A stretch of 64,000 nt of DNA from VGBK01 sp964354255 (GTDB lineage Bacteria; Actinomycetota; Acidimicrobiia; Spongiisociales; UBA11373), in NCBI GenBank assembly GCA_964354255.1, contig CAYGYX010000001.1, positions 38,803 to 102,802 on the forward strand, read 5' to 3'. Below the pieces are notes generated by a model. It did no database searches, was not told the origin of the DNA, and saw nothing but the letters and a program-made list of their open reading frames with translations. Positions 43,141-52,072 of this stretch are shown here, piece after piece; the first letter of the stretch is position 1, and each line of letters starts with the position of its first letter. The position numbers and the translations under genes were made by a program.

Positions 43141-44070
43141 GTGAAGCAAACCCTTACTGCGCCCTGGGTGGCGCTTGTCCTGTTGGCAGTGCTCGTGGCG
43201 GCTGCCTGCGGCGCTCGCTCCGGGGAGGCCGATACCACCGCAGTGGCGGCTGGCGGGTTCCCCATCGAGGTGGCGGGGACGGTGATCCCGGTGTCCCCGC
43301 AGCGGATCGTCTCCGCTTCGGCGTCGCATACCGAGATCCTCTACGCGATCGGCGCCGGCGAGGAAGTCGTGGCCACCGATCAGTTCTCCGACTACCCACC
43401 GGCGGCGGCCTCCACCCGGAAGTTCGACGCCTTCAACCTGGCGGTGGAGACGGTGGCTGCCTTCGAGCCGGACCTGGTGGTCCTCTCCTTCGACCCGGGC
43501 GACCTGCAGTCCGGGCTGGCGGCGCTGGGCATAGCCACTCTGCTGTTCGCCCCGCCGGAGACGCTGGGGGATGTCTATCGCCAGGTGGACGCCCTTGGGG
43601 CGGCCACCGGCCGGGCGCCGGCAGCAGCCGCCCTGGCAGAGGGGATGGCTGAGGAGGTGGGGCGTCTTGTCGCTGCGGTGCCGACCCGGGGCGAGGCCCC
43701 TACCTACTACTACGAGCTCGACCCCACCTTGTACAGCCTGACCTCACGCACCTTCGTCGGGGGGATGCTGGCCCTGCTGGGCCTGGAGAGCATCGCCGAT
43801 GCTGCCGAGGACGGCTCCGGCTACCCGCAGCTCAGCCCCGAGTTCATCCTGGCGGCCGACCCCGATTTCATCCTGCTGGCCGACACTCGCTGTTGCGGGC
43901 AATCCGCTTCCACCCTGGCGGAGCGGCCGGGGTGGGCGACCCTGGCGGCCGTGGCGGCCGGGAGGGTGGTGGAGTTGGACGATGACGTGGCCCAGCGCTG
44001 GGGCCCGCGGGTGGTCGGCCTGCTGGCGGAGGTGGCGGCGGCGGTGTACGGCGAAGCGGCGACGGGATGA
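43141..44070 (+). CDS. btuF: Cobalamin-type ABC transporter substrate-binding lipoprotein
   Basis: The 309-residue lipoprotein (signal ending LVAAAC; Cys23) belongs to the BtuF/FhuD class III binding proteins with two lobes joined by a long helix. Sequence marks are RIVSASASHTEILYAIGAGEEVVATDQFSDYPPAA, FEPDLVVLSF and DVYRQVDALGAATGR. Because the operon is under a cobalamin riboswitch, vitamin B12 or a related corrinoid is the likely ligand. The GTG follows the hairpin-held GGGGAGG. It overlaps btuC by four bases. Confidence 0.9.
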   Translation: MKQTLTAPWVALVLLAVLVAAACGARSGEADTTAVAAGGFPIEVAGTVIPVSPQRIVSASASHTEILYAIGAGEEVVATDQFSDYPPAAASTRKFDAFNLAVETVAAFEPDLVVLSFDPGDLQSGLAALGIATLLFAPPETLGDVYRQVDALGAATGRAPAAAALAEGMAEEVGRLVAAVPTRGEAPTYYYELDPTLYSLTSRTFVGGMLALLGLESIADAAEDGSGYPQLSPEFILAADPDFILLADTRCCGQSASTLAERPGWATLAAVAAGRVVELDDDVAQRWGPRVVGLLAEVAAAVYGEAATG

Positions 44071-45107
44071 ACCCGGACGAGTCGCTGCGCCGGGTGGGGC
44101 CGATCGCCCTGGGAGCGGCTTTGCTGCTTCTGGCCGGGGCACTGCTGGTGGGCCTGCTGGTGGGGGCGGTTGGCCTGGCGCCGGGCCGGGTGCTGGCCGA
44201 GGTCGCCGACCGGCTCCCCTGGGTGTCGGTCGACTCAGGGCTGACGGAGCAGGAGGCAGCCATCGTCTGGGATCTGCGCCTCCCGAGGGTGGTGCTGGCC
44301 GCCCTGGTGGGCGCCACCCTGGCGGCCGCCGGGGGCGCTTACCAGGGGGTGTTTCGCAACCCGTTGGCCGACCCCTACCTGCTCGGGGTGGCGGCCGGGG
44401 CCGGCCTGGGGGCGACGTTGGGCATCGTCTCGGTGGGATCGGCCTCGCCGCTGGTGCCGGCGGCTGCCTTAGCCGGAGCGGTGGTGGCGGTGGCGCTCAC
44501 CTATGCCTTGGGCGGAGTGGCCGGCGGGGGAAGAGCCGGGACCACCCTGATCCTCGCCGGGGTGGCGGTGGCGGCCTTCTTCATGGCCGTGCAGACTTTC
44601 GTGCAGCAGCGCCACGCCGACACGGTGCGCGAGGTCTACTCGTGGATCCTGGGCCGGTTGAGCACGGTCGGGTGGACCGAGGTGGGCCTGTTGGCCCCGT
44701 ATGCGGTGGTGTCGGTGGCGGTGCTCCTCCTCCACCGCCGTCTGCTCGACGTGCTGGCGGTGGGGGAGGAGGAGGCGGAGACGCTGGGGGTGAGCGCCGC
44801 CCGGGTGCGCCTCCTGGTGGTGGCCGCGGCGACGCTGGGCACGGCCGGTGCGGTGGCGGTCGGCGGCCTGATCGGCTTCGTCGGCATAGTCGTCCCCCAC
44901 ACGGTCCGCCTGCTGGCCGGCAGCAGCTACCGGGTGATCCTCCCGCTCTCCGTCCTGGGTGGGGCGGCCTTTCTGGTACTCGCCGACCTCGGGGCCCGGA
45001 CCATCCTGTCGCCGGCCGAGGTGCCCATCGGGGTGATCACCGCCTTCGTCGGCGGGCCTTTCTTCGCGGTGCTGCTGCGGTCCGGCCGCCGGGGGTGGGG
45101 GCCGTGA
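44067..45107 (+). CDS. btuC: Cobalamin-type ABC transporter permease
   Basis: The 346-residue FecCD-family permease has about ten membrane segments. Family segments are VWDLRLPRVVLAALVGATLAAAGGAYQGVFRNPLADPYLLGVAAGAGLG, TLILAGVAVAAFFMAVQ, WILGRLSTVGW, AVGEEEAETLGVSAARVR (coupling loop) and GLIGFVGIVVPHTVRLLAGSSYRVILPLS. It would form the corrinoid channel with the BtuD ATPase. Overlaps with btuF (ATGA) and btuD (GTGA) indicate coupled translation. Confidence 0.93.
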   Translation: MNPDESLRRVGPIALGAALLLLAGALLVGLLVGAVGLAPGRVLAEVADRLPWVSVDSGLTEQEAAIVWDLRLPRVVLAALVGATLAAAGGAYQGVFRNPLADPYLLGVAAGAGLGATLGIVSVGSASPLVPAAALAGAVVAVALTYALGGVAGGGRAGTTLILAGVAVAAFFMAVQTFVQQRHADTVREVYSWILGRLSTVGWTEVGLLAPYAVVSVAVLLLHRRLLDVLAVGEEEAETLGVSAARVRLLVVAAATLGTAGAVAVGGLIGFVGIVVPHTVRLLAGSSYRVILPLSVLGGAAFLVLADLGARTILSPAEVPIGVITAFVGGPFFAVLLRSGRRGWGP

Positions 45108-45928
45108 GCGGCATCCGGGCCCGGGGGATCAGGGTGCGCTACGACTCCCTGGTCGCGGTGGATGGGGTGGATCTGGAGGTGGAGGCCGGCGAATGGGTGG
45201 TCCTGGTGGGCCCCAACGGCTCCGGCAAGACCTCGCTGCTGCGGGCCCTGGCCGGCACGGTGGCCTCGGAGGGAGAGATCGAGATAGGGGGCAGCCCCCG
45301 CCGGTCGCTGGCCCGCCGCCGGGCAGCCCGCCTGGTGGCCATGGTGCCGCAGCACCCGGTGCTCCCCGGGGGGATGACCGCCGCTGAGTACGTGTTGCTG
45401 GGGCGCACCCCCCACCTGGGCTACTGGGCCGCCGAGGGGGCCGCCGACCGCCGCCGCGCCCTGGCCGCTCTGGAGCGGCTCGACGCCGCCGCCCTGGCCG
45501 GCCGGCCGCTCGGGGCCCTGTCGGGGGGGGAGCGGCAGCGGGTGGTGCTGGCCCGGGCGGTGGCCCAGGACTCGTCGGTGCTGCTCCTCGACGAGCCGAC
45601 TGCCTCGCTCGACATCGGTCACCAGCAGCAGGTCCTCGACCTGGTGGAGGGCCTGCGCCGGGAGCGCTCCATCGCCGTGCTCGGGGCCCTGCACGACCTG
45701 ACCCTGGCCGCCCAGTACGCCGACCGCCTGGTGCTGCTCGACCGGGGCCGGGTGGTGGCCGAGGGGGCGGCGGCGGCGGTGCTCACCGCTGAGCGCCTCG
45801 CCCTGTTCTCGGGGGCCCGGGTGGCGCTCCTGCGGGGGCCGGGAGGGGAGCTGGTGGTGGCCCCGCGGCGCAGCCTGCCCGGGGAAGGCGGTGGAGGACG
45901 GATGCCTCCGCGACGGGGAGAAGAATGA
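45104..45928 (+). CDS. btuD: Cobalamin-type ABC transporter ATP-binding protein
   Basis: The 274-residue ATPase has Walker A GPNGSGKTSLLRAL (about 35-48), a Q loop (AMVPQHPVLPGG), the signature LSGGERQRVVLARAVAQ, Walker B SVLLLDEPTASLD and the switch His in LGALHDLTLAAQYADR. It powers the permease encoded just upstream. The C-terminal 40 residues are Gly/Arg-rich. The GTG start lies in a four-base overlap with btuC, and the stop overlaps the M23 peptidase start (ATGA). Confidence 0.94.
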   Translation: MSGIRARGIRVRYDSLVAVDGVDLEVEAGEWVVLVGPNGSGKTSLLRALAGTVASEGEIEIGGSPRRSLARRRAARLVAMVPQHPVLPGGMTAAEYVLLGRTPHLGYWAAEGAADRRRALAALERLDAAALAGRPLGALSGGERQRVVLARAVAQDSSVLLLDEPTASLDIGHQQQVLDLVEGLRRERSIAVLGALHDLTLAAQYADRLVLLDRGRVVAEGAAAAVLTAERLALFSGARVALLRGPGGELVVAPRRSLPGEGGGGRMPPRRGEE

Positions 45929-46827
45929 GGGCGAGGCGACCCCGGCCCTCGCCGGGAAAGCTGTTCCGGCCGGGGCGCGAGCCGGTTACCCTGCCGAAGG
46001 TGAGGTCGGCGAGCCGTCGGGCCGGGGAGGCTGGCGCCATCCTCCTGATGGGGCTGGTACTGGTCGGACTTGGTGTCCCCGCCGGCGGGACAGGAGACTG
46101 GGAGGTCGGGGATGCCCGGGGCCGCCTGCAGCGGGTGACTGCTGCCCTCGAAGGCGAGGCGGACCGCCTGGAGGGACTGGCAGCGGACCCGCGGCTGGGC
46201 GGGCCAGCCGGGGCGATCGACCTGGCCGGCTATCTGGCCGCCGCCGAGGTCCGCGTCTGGCAGCTGCAGGTGGAAGCGAGCGAGGCGGCCTGGGGTTGGC
46301 TCGTCGATGATCTGGCCGCCTACCGCCGCGCCCTGCGCCGGATGGTCGAGATGCGCGAACGCCTCGGGGACTTAGCCGTCGAGGGCGCGGACGGTCTGCC
46401 GCGGCCGGGCCGGACGTGCCCGGTGGACGGCCCCGGCCGGTTCTCCCACACGTGGGAGGAGGAGCGTCCCTGGGGGCGGGCACACAAGGGCGAGGACGTC
46501 CACGCCGACTCGGGGACGCCGCTGGTGGCGGTGGAGAGCGGCACCGTCCTCCAGTCGGGCTGGCACTGGGCGGGTGGCTTCGGGGTCTGGCTGGCCGGCT
46601 ACTACAGCGGCGACGTCTACTACTACGCCCACCTCATGGCGATAGCCCCCGGGGTCCGCCCCGGGGCGACGTTGGAGACGGGCACCTTGCTGGGCTGGGT
46701 GGGTTCCACCGGTAACGCCACCTCCCCCCATCTGCACTTCGGGTGGATCCCCGACGACCCTGAGCGCTGGGCCGACCTCACGGGCCTGGACGACCCGTAC
46801 CCGCTGCTCGTCGGCCTCTGCCGCTGA
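45925..46827 (+). CDS. M23 (LytM-type) metallopeptidase
   Basis: The 300-residue protein has an N-terminal basic stretch, a signal or anchor helix (about 33-53), a coiled-coil-like region (about 62-155) and a C-terminal M23 domain with the zinc motif HKGEDVHADSGTPLVAVESGTV (His and Asp) and SPHLHFGW. M23 enzymes cut peptide crosslinks in peptidoglycan, or act as regulators when degenerate; the zinc ligands are intact. The ATG overlaps the btuD stop, so it is translated from the same B12-controlled message, an odd companion for a corrinoid transporter. Confidence 0.87.
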   Translation: MRARRPRPSPGKLFRPGREPVTLPKVRSASRRAGEAGAILLMGLVLVGLGVPAGGTGDWEVGDARGRLQRVTAALEGEADRLEGLAADPRLGGPAGAIDLAGYLAAAEVRVWQLQVEASEAAWGWLVDDLAAYRRALRRMVEMRERLGDLAVEGADGLPRPGRTCPVDGPGRFSHTWEEERPWGRAHKGEDVHADSGTPLVAVESGTVLQSGWHWAGGFGVWLAGYYSGDVYYYAHLMAIAPGVRPGATLETGTLLGWVGSTGNATSPHLHFGWIPDDPERWADLTGLDDPYPLLVGLCR

Positions 46828-46845
46828 TCTGCGCTGGGCGGGCCC

Positions 46846-47634
46846 TCAGACGCCCAGGGCTCGGCGCAGCACCTCGGGTAGGTCGACGCTGTGGGCGGGG
46901 TGCAGCGAGGTGACCGACACCAGCCCTTCCGCCGCCGCCTGCACATCGGTGCCGGCCAGCGACGAGAAGTGGTTCAGGTAGCCGCGGTAGTCGTGCACGA
47001 ACACCCCGTGGCCGGCCCGCCGGAAGAGCCGGTCGTAGCCCACCGAGGCAACGGAGGTGAGGCGGCGGGGAGTGCCCCGGTCGGCCGTGTCGGGCATGTT
47101 GACGCTGAGCAGCACGCCCTGAGGGGCGGCGGCGAGCACGGGGGCCGTCATGGCGGCCGCCACCGTGGAGAGGCGCTCCCACATCTCTATGGAGTCGGGG
47201 CTCATCGCCCAGGGGCGCCAATCGCGCCAGGCCCGGCTGATGCTCTGGGTGGAGAAGGCGAGCGCATCGATGCCGCTGATGGACGCCTCCAGGGCGGCGC
47301 CGATGGTGCCGCTCGATTGCAGGTAGGCCGAGCCGTGGTTGAAGCCCACGTTGATCCCGGAGACCACCAGGCGGGGAGGCTCCTCGAACAGGGTGTGGAT
47401 GCCTAGTTGGGCGCAGTCGGCGGGGTAGCCGCTGGCGGCGTGCATCTGGACGCCGTCGCGCTCGATGGCTTGCACCGTCACCGGTTCGAAGCGAGTGATG
47501 GCTTTCCCCACCCAGGAGCGCTCGCGGTCGGGGGCCACCACCCGCACCGGCGCCAGTCCGGCAATGGCCCGGGCCAGGGCCGGCAGCCCCGGGGCGTCGA
47601 CGCCGTCGTCGTTGGTGACCAGGATCCAGTCCAT
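46846..47634 (-). CDS. surE: 5'/3'-nucleotidase SurE
   Basis: SurE is a divalent-metal nucleotidase active on nucleoside monophosphates and short polyphosphates. The 262-residue protein has the metal motif ILVTNDDGVDAPG, VVAPDRERSWVGKAIT, and the signature LVVSGINVGFNHGSAYLQSSGTIGAALEA. ATG at 47634 gives the exact family start. It converges with the M23 gene and is divergent from the propeller lipoprotein gene, which starts 174 bases away. Confidence 0.94.
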   Translation of the reverse strand: MDWILVTNDDGVDAPGLPALARAIAGLAPVRVVAPDRERSWVGKAITRFEPVTVQAIERDGVQMHAASGYPADCAQLGIHTLFEEPPRLVVSGINVGFNHGSAYLQSSGTIGAALEASISGIDALAFSTQSISRAWRDWRPWAMSPDSIEMWERLSTVAAAMTAPVLAAAPQGVLLSVNMPDTADRGTPRRLTSVASVGYDRLFRRAGHGVFVHDYRGYLNHFSSLAGTDVQAAAEGLVSVTSLHPAHSVDLPEVLRRALGV

Positions 47635-47808
47635 CGGCGCAACGATAGGGCCCGGCCGGTGGGGCTCTGCCGGGGACCGGCCGGCCGGCGGTCGAGGAGC
47701 GGCCGGGATTCACCCGGCCGGGCCTAACCGGCCAGCCGGGGGCCCCGGGTGGGAACCATCCGGCCGCCGCCGGCTCTCCAACCGACGACGAACCACCCAG
47801 GAGGAGCC

Positions 47809-49995
47809 ATGCGGCGCCAGATCGTCACCGTTGTCGTTGTCCTCGGCGTGCTGGCGGCCGCCTGCGGCACGCTGAGTGCGGTGGATGGGCCTCTCGCCGG
47901 GAAGGGGGGCCTGTCTCTCTTTGGCTCACTCGGCGGGGGGTCGGGGCCGCCCGGTGGGGCGGCCGGCGGGGCGGCCCGGCTGGAGCCGTTCGACACCTGC
48001 GATGCGCTGCTCGAGCACTTCCGGGCTGAGGCGCTCGCCCGGGTCGGCCCCTACGGCCTCGGCGGCGGGGTCGTGTACTACCCGTGGTTCGGCGGGGTGG
48101 ATGTGGCCGAGAGCCTCAGCGCGGCGGCCGCGCCCAGGGGCACCGGCGGCGAGGTCGGCTACTCCACCACCAACACCCAGGTTCCCGGGGTGGATGAGCC
48201 CGACATAGTGGAGAGCGACGGGCAGCGGGTACTGATCGTGATGAACGGCACTCTCCACTACCTGGCGGTGGAAGGAGCCGACGCGCGCCTCGTCGGCTCG
48301 CTCGCACTGGAGGAGGGCTGGGACCACCGCTTCTTCATGTCGGGCGACCGGGCGCTGGTCTTCTCTCAGGGCGACGGCTATGCGGTCCCTCTCATGGAGT
48401 CCGCCGCGGACATCCTGCCCTCGAACGGGCCGATCACCCTGGTGCAGGAGATCGACCTCTCGGACCCGGCCCACCTGCGGGTGGCTCACACCCTGCGCAT
48501 CGAGGGGAGCTACCTGAGCGCCCGGGCAATCGAGGGCACCGTGCGGCTGGTGATCTCGTCGTACCCCGCCGACCTGCCCTTCGTGTACCCGAGCAGCCCC
48601 GGCGCCGAGGACCTGGCCTTGGAGGCCAATCGGCGGGTCGTGGAGCAGTCGACTCTGGACGACTGGCTGCCCTCCTACACCCTCTTCGCCGGGGACCAGG
48701 TGACGGAGGAGGGCCTGCTGGTGGACTGCGAGGGAACCCACCGCCCGGCCGCCTTCGCCGGGTTCGACACCCTGTCGGTGCTCACCCTCGACCTCGACGA
48801 GGGCCTCGCCCCGGGGTCCGTCGCGGCGGTCATCGCCCAGGGTGAGATGGTGTACGCCTCCACCGAGCACCTGTTCGTGGCCACCAACGTGTGGGTCCCG
48901 GGGGAGTTGGTGGGCGGCGCCGACCTGGCGCGTATCGAGGACGAGTACTCAACCGCCATCCACGCCTTCGACATCACCGGCGACGGGCCGGCCCGCTACC
49001 TGGCCTCGGGCAGCGTGGAGGGCCATCTGCTCAACCAGTTCGCCATGGATGAGCACGAGGGGTACCTCCGGGTGGCCACCACCGGGGGAGCCCCGTGGAG
49101 CGCCACCCAGGCTGCGGAGAGCGCGGTGACGGTGCTTGCCATCCGGGGAGACCGCCTGGAGCGGGTGGGCCGGGTGGGCGACCTGGGCCAGGGGGAGAGC
49201 ATCTACTCGGTGCGCTTCCTGGGCGCCACCGGCTATGTCGTCACCTTCCGCCAGACCGACCCCCTGTACGTCATCGACCTGCGCGACCCGGCCGCCCCTC
49301 GGGTGTCCGGGGAGCTGGAGATCGCCGGGTACTCCGCCTACCTGCACCCGCTGGGCGAGGGGCGCCTGCTGGGGGTGGGCCGGGAGGCCACCGAGGAGGG
49401 ATGGGTCACCGGGGCCAAGGCGACCCTGTTCGACGTGTCCGATCCGGCTGCGCCCCGGGTGATCGACACCTGGACCCTCCCCGACGCCTACAGCGACGTG
49501 GAGTTCGACCACCTGGCCTTTCTGTACTGGGCTCCCGCCGAGATGGTGGTGCTCCCCATGCAGGACTGGTCCAGCGGCTTCGCCGGGGCGGTGGTGCTGG
49601 AAACCGACGACGGGCTGCGTGAGGTGGGACGGGTGAGCCATGAGCCGGATGACGGCCCGGGTGTCTCGGACTGCCGCCCGATCGGGTTCGGGGAGCCCAA
49701 GGAGGTCACCGTGCAGGTGTGCGGGCCCGACGACCTGGGCGGCGTCGGCGGCCGATCCTGCGAAGTGATCCCCGCCGAAGGAGCCGCCGACGTGCTGGGC
49801 AGCTTCGGGCTGGGCGGTGTGGAACTGGCCCCGGACGAGCGCATCGAGGTCTGCTGGCCCGACTACTACTCCTCGGCTGCCCCCATCACGCGTTCGCTGG
49901 TGATCGGGGACACGCTGTGGACCCTCTCGGGGCTGCGGCTGCAGGGCAACGACCTGGCCACGCTGGAGGTGGTCGATCGGGTGCCGCTGGGCTGA
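47809..49995 (+). CDS. Beta-propeller lipoprotein (PF09826-like)
   Basis: The 728-residue protein is a secreted lipoprotein (signal ends VLAAACG; Cys19) with the Beta_propel domain of COG4880: YSTTNTQVPGVDEPDIVESDGQRVLIVMNG, then repeated V-D-SDPA-R-V and I-DL-DPAAPRVSGELEI blades, WTLPDAYSDVEFDHLAFLYW and a final GDTLWTLSGLRLQGNDLATLEVVDRVPL. Four cysteines in the C-terminal quarter may form disulfides. Such proteins are common in Acidimicrobiia and Archaea; their function is unknown. The ATG at 47809 follows GGAGGAGCC. Confidence 0.88.
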   Translation: MRRQIVTVVVVLGVLAAACGTLSAVDGPLAGKGGLSLFGSLGGGSGPPGGAAGGAARLEPFDTCDALLEHFRAEALARVGPYGLGGGVVYYPWFGGVDVAESLSAAAAPRGTGGEVGYSTTNTQVPGVDEPDIVESDGQRVLIVMNGTLHYLAVEGADARLVGSLALEEGWDHRFFMSGDRALVFSQGDGYAVPLMESAADILPSNGPITLVQEIDLSDPAHLRVAHTLRIEGSYLSARAIEGTVRLVISSYPADLPFVYPSSPGAEDLALEANRRVVEQSTLDDWLPSYTLFAGDQVTEEGLLVDCEGTHRPAAFAGFDTLSVLTLDLDEGLAPGSVAAVIAQGEMVYASTEHLFVATNVWVPGELVGGADLARIEDEYSTAIHAFDITGDGPARYLASGSVEGHLLNQFAMDEHEGYLRVATTGGAPWSATQAAESAVTVLAIRGDRLERVGRVGDLGQGESIYSVRFLGATGYVVTFRQTDPLYVIDLRDPAAPRVSGELEIAGYSAYLHPLGEGRLLGVGREATEEGWVTGAKATLFDVSDPAAPRVIDTWTLPDAYSDVEFDHLAFLYWAPAEMVVLPMQDWSSGFAGAVVLETDDGLREVGRVSHEPDDGPGVSDCRPIGFGEPKEVTVQVCGPDDLGGVGGRSCEVIPAEGAADVLGSFGLGGVELAPDERIEVCWPDYYSSAAPITRSLVIGDTLWTLSGLRLQGNDLATLEVVDRVPLG

Positions 49996-50051
49996 GCGGT
50001 GGGTGAGCAGGGGGTGGAGGAGGGACGCTGCCCGTGCGGCCGGGCCCGCCC

Positions 50052-51083
50052 TCAGTTGGTCTGCCCGCTCCCCATCCGGGCCCAGCGGCCTCCCAGGTGC
50101 TGGTGGGCGCCGGTGCGCAGGTGGCAGGAGGCGAGGTGGTCAGGCTGGCCGGGCACCTCGGCCAGTGCGGGCACCTCCTTGTCGCAGATCCCGCGCTCGG
50201 CGATAGGGCAGCGGCTGTGGAAGGGGCAGCCGCTGGGCGGGTGGAGCGGGCTGGGGATCTCGCCGGGGAGGAGGATCTGGCGACGCACCCGCTTGGGGTC
50301 GGGAACCGGGATGGCCGAGAGCAGGGCCAGGGTGTAGGGGTGGTAGGGATTGCTGAAGACCTCGTCGCGGGTCCCCACCTCGACCAGGCGGCCCAGGTAC
50401 ATCACTGCGATGCGGTCGCAGAGGTGCTCCACGACGCTCAGGTTGTGGGCGATGAAGAGCACCGTGAGGTGCAGGTCGCGCTGCAGCTCCTTGAGCAGGT
50501 TGAGGATCTGTGACTGGATGGAGACGTCGAGGGCGGAGACCGGCTCATCGCATACCAGGAAGCGGGGTTTGACCGCCAGGGCCCGGGCGATGCCGATGCG
50601 CTGGCGCTGCCCGCCGGAGAACTCGTGGGGGAAGCGCCGGTAGTGGTACTGCTCCAGGCCGACCAGTTCGAGGGCCTCCAGGGAGCGCTGGCGCCGCTCG
50701 TCCCGGGCCACCCCGTGCACCCGCAGGCCCTCGGCGATGCTCTCCCCGATGGGGGTGCGGGGATCCAGGGAGGAGAACGGGTCCTGGAAGATGATCTGCA
50801 TCTCCCGACGCGTGGAGCGCAGCGCCCGCTCCTTGAGATGGCCTATGTCCCGGCCGTCGAAGAGGATCTGGCCGGAGTCGGCCGCGATGAGGCGCAGCAG
50901 CATCCGCCCGATGGTGCTCTTGCCGCACCCCGACTCGCCCACCAGACCGAGCGATTCCTGTTCGAAGATCTGGAGGTCGACCTCGCTGACCGCCTGCACG
51001 TGGCCGACGATGCGCTGCATGGCGCCCCCCTTGACGGGGAAGGTCTTCGACACCCGGCGGGCTTCGACGAGGACCTTGCTCAC
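50052..51083 (-). CDS. oppF: Oligopeptide-type ABC transporter ATP-binding protein OppF
   Basis: The 343-residue ATPase has Walker A VGESGCGKSTIGRML, the Q-loop IIFQDPFSSLDPR, signature FSGGQRQRIGIARALA, Walker B FLVCDEPVSALDVS and the Opp C-terminal oligopeptide/dipeptide domain with a four-Cys pattern CPFHSRCPIAERGIC and SCH. It works with OppD on the OppB-OppC permease. GTG at 51083 overlaps the oppD stop (GTGA). It is the last gene of the minus-strand opp operon. Confidence 0.94.
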   Translation of the reverse strand: MSKVLVEARRVSKTFPVKGGAMQRIVGHVQAVSEVDLQIFEQESLGLVGESGCGKSTIGRMLLRLIAADSGQILFDGRDIGHLKERALRSTRREMQIIFQDPFSSLDPRTPIGESIAEGLRVHGVARDERRQRSLEALELVGLEQYHYRRFPHEFSGGQRQRIGIARALAVKPRFLVCDEPVSALDVSIQSQILNLLKELQRDLHLTVLFIAHNLSVVEHLCDRIAVMYLGRLVEVGTRDEVFSNPYHPYTLALLSAIPVPDPKRVRRQILLPGEIPSPLHPPSGCPFHSRCPIAERGICDKEVPALAEVPGQPDHLASCHLRTGAHQHLGGRWARMGSGQTN

Positions 51084-52072
51084 GGGATCTCCTGGTACAG
51101 CCAGCAGCGCACCTTATGGGCCGGCTCGACCTCCCGCAGGTCGGGCTCGGTCACCGTGCAGATCTGCAGGTTGTTGTCGACGCGGGCGCGGCAGCGCGAG
51201 GCGAAGCGGCACCCCGGGGGCAGATCTATCAGGTTGGGAACGCGGCCGGGGATGACTTCCAGCCACTCCTTGCGGGTGCCGATGATGGGGACCGAGCCGA
51301 TGAGGCCCACCGTGTAGGGGTGCTTGGGACGGGCGAAGAGCACTTCGGTGGAGGCTTCCTCCACGATCCGCCCGGCGTACATGACAGCCACCCGGTCGGC
51401 CATCTCGGCGACGATGCCCAGGTCGTGGGTGATGAGGATGATGGCCATCCCCAGGTCGGCCCGCAGCTTCCGCATCAGGTCGAGGATCTGGGCCTGGATG
51501 GTGACGTCGAGGGCGGTGGTGGGCTCATCGGCGATGAGCAGCTCGGGCCCGGCGGCGAGCGCCATGGCGATCATCACCCGCTGCGCCATGCCCCCGGAGA
51601 GTTCGTGCGGGTAGGACTTGACCCGGCGGGCCGGGTCGGAGATCCCCACCAGGGAGAGCATCTCCACCGCCTTCTCTTCGCCGGCCCGGCGCTTCATGCC
51701 CTGGTGGACCTCGTAGACCTCGGCGATCTGGAACCCGGCGGTGTACACCGGGTTCAACGACGACACCGGCTGCTGGAAGATCATCGAGATGCGGTCTCCG
51801 CGGATGGCCTGCATCTCGTGGATGCTCTTGGTGAGCAACTCCTCGCCCCGGAAGTGGATCTGCCCCTCGACGACCTTTCCCGGGTCGGCGACCAGGCGCA
51901 GGATCGACAGCGCGGTGACGCTCTTGCCGCAGCCCGATTCGCCCACCAGGCCGAGGATCTCCCCGCGGTCGATGCGGAGGTCCACGCCGTCTACCGCCTT
52001 CACTACCCCGTCTCGGGTGAAGTAGTAGGTGGAGAGGTTCTCGACCTCGAGGAGGTGTGTGGCGTCGCTCAT
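51080..52072 (-). CDS. oppD: Oligopeptide-type ABC transporter ATP-binding protein OppD
   Basis: The 330-residue ATPase has Walker A VGESGCGKSVTALSIL, Q loop MIFQQPVSSLNPVYTAG, signature LSGGMAQRVMIAMALA, Walker B LLIADEPTTALDVT, switch His ILITHDLGIVAEMADR and the C-terminal oligopeptide domain (PGCRFASRCRARVD). It pairs with OppF. ATG at 52072 overlaps the oppC stop (ATGA). The open frame extending further upstream inside oppC is not the coding region. Confidence 0.95.
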   Translation of the reverse strand: MSDATHLLEVENLSTYYFTRDGVVKAVDGVDLRIDRGEILGLVGESGCGKSVTALSILRLVADPGKVVEGQIHFRGEELLTKSIHEMQAIRGDRISMIFQQPVSSLNPVYTAGFQIAEVYEVHQGMKRRAGEEKAVEMLSLVGISDPARRVKSYPHELSGGMAQRVMIAMALAAGPELLIADEPTTALDVTIQAQILDLMRKLRADLGMAIILITHDLGIVAEMADRVAVMYAGRIVEEASTEVLFARPKHPYTVGLIGSVPIIGTRKEWLEVIPGRVPNLIDLPPGCRFASRCRARVDNNLQICTVTEPDLREVEPAHKVRCWLYQEIP

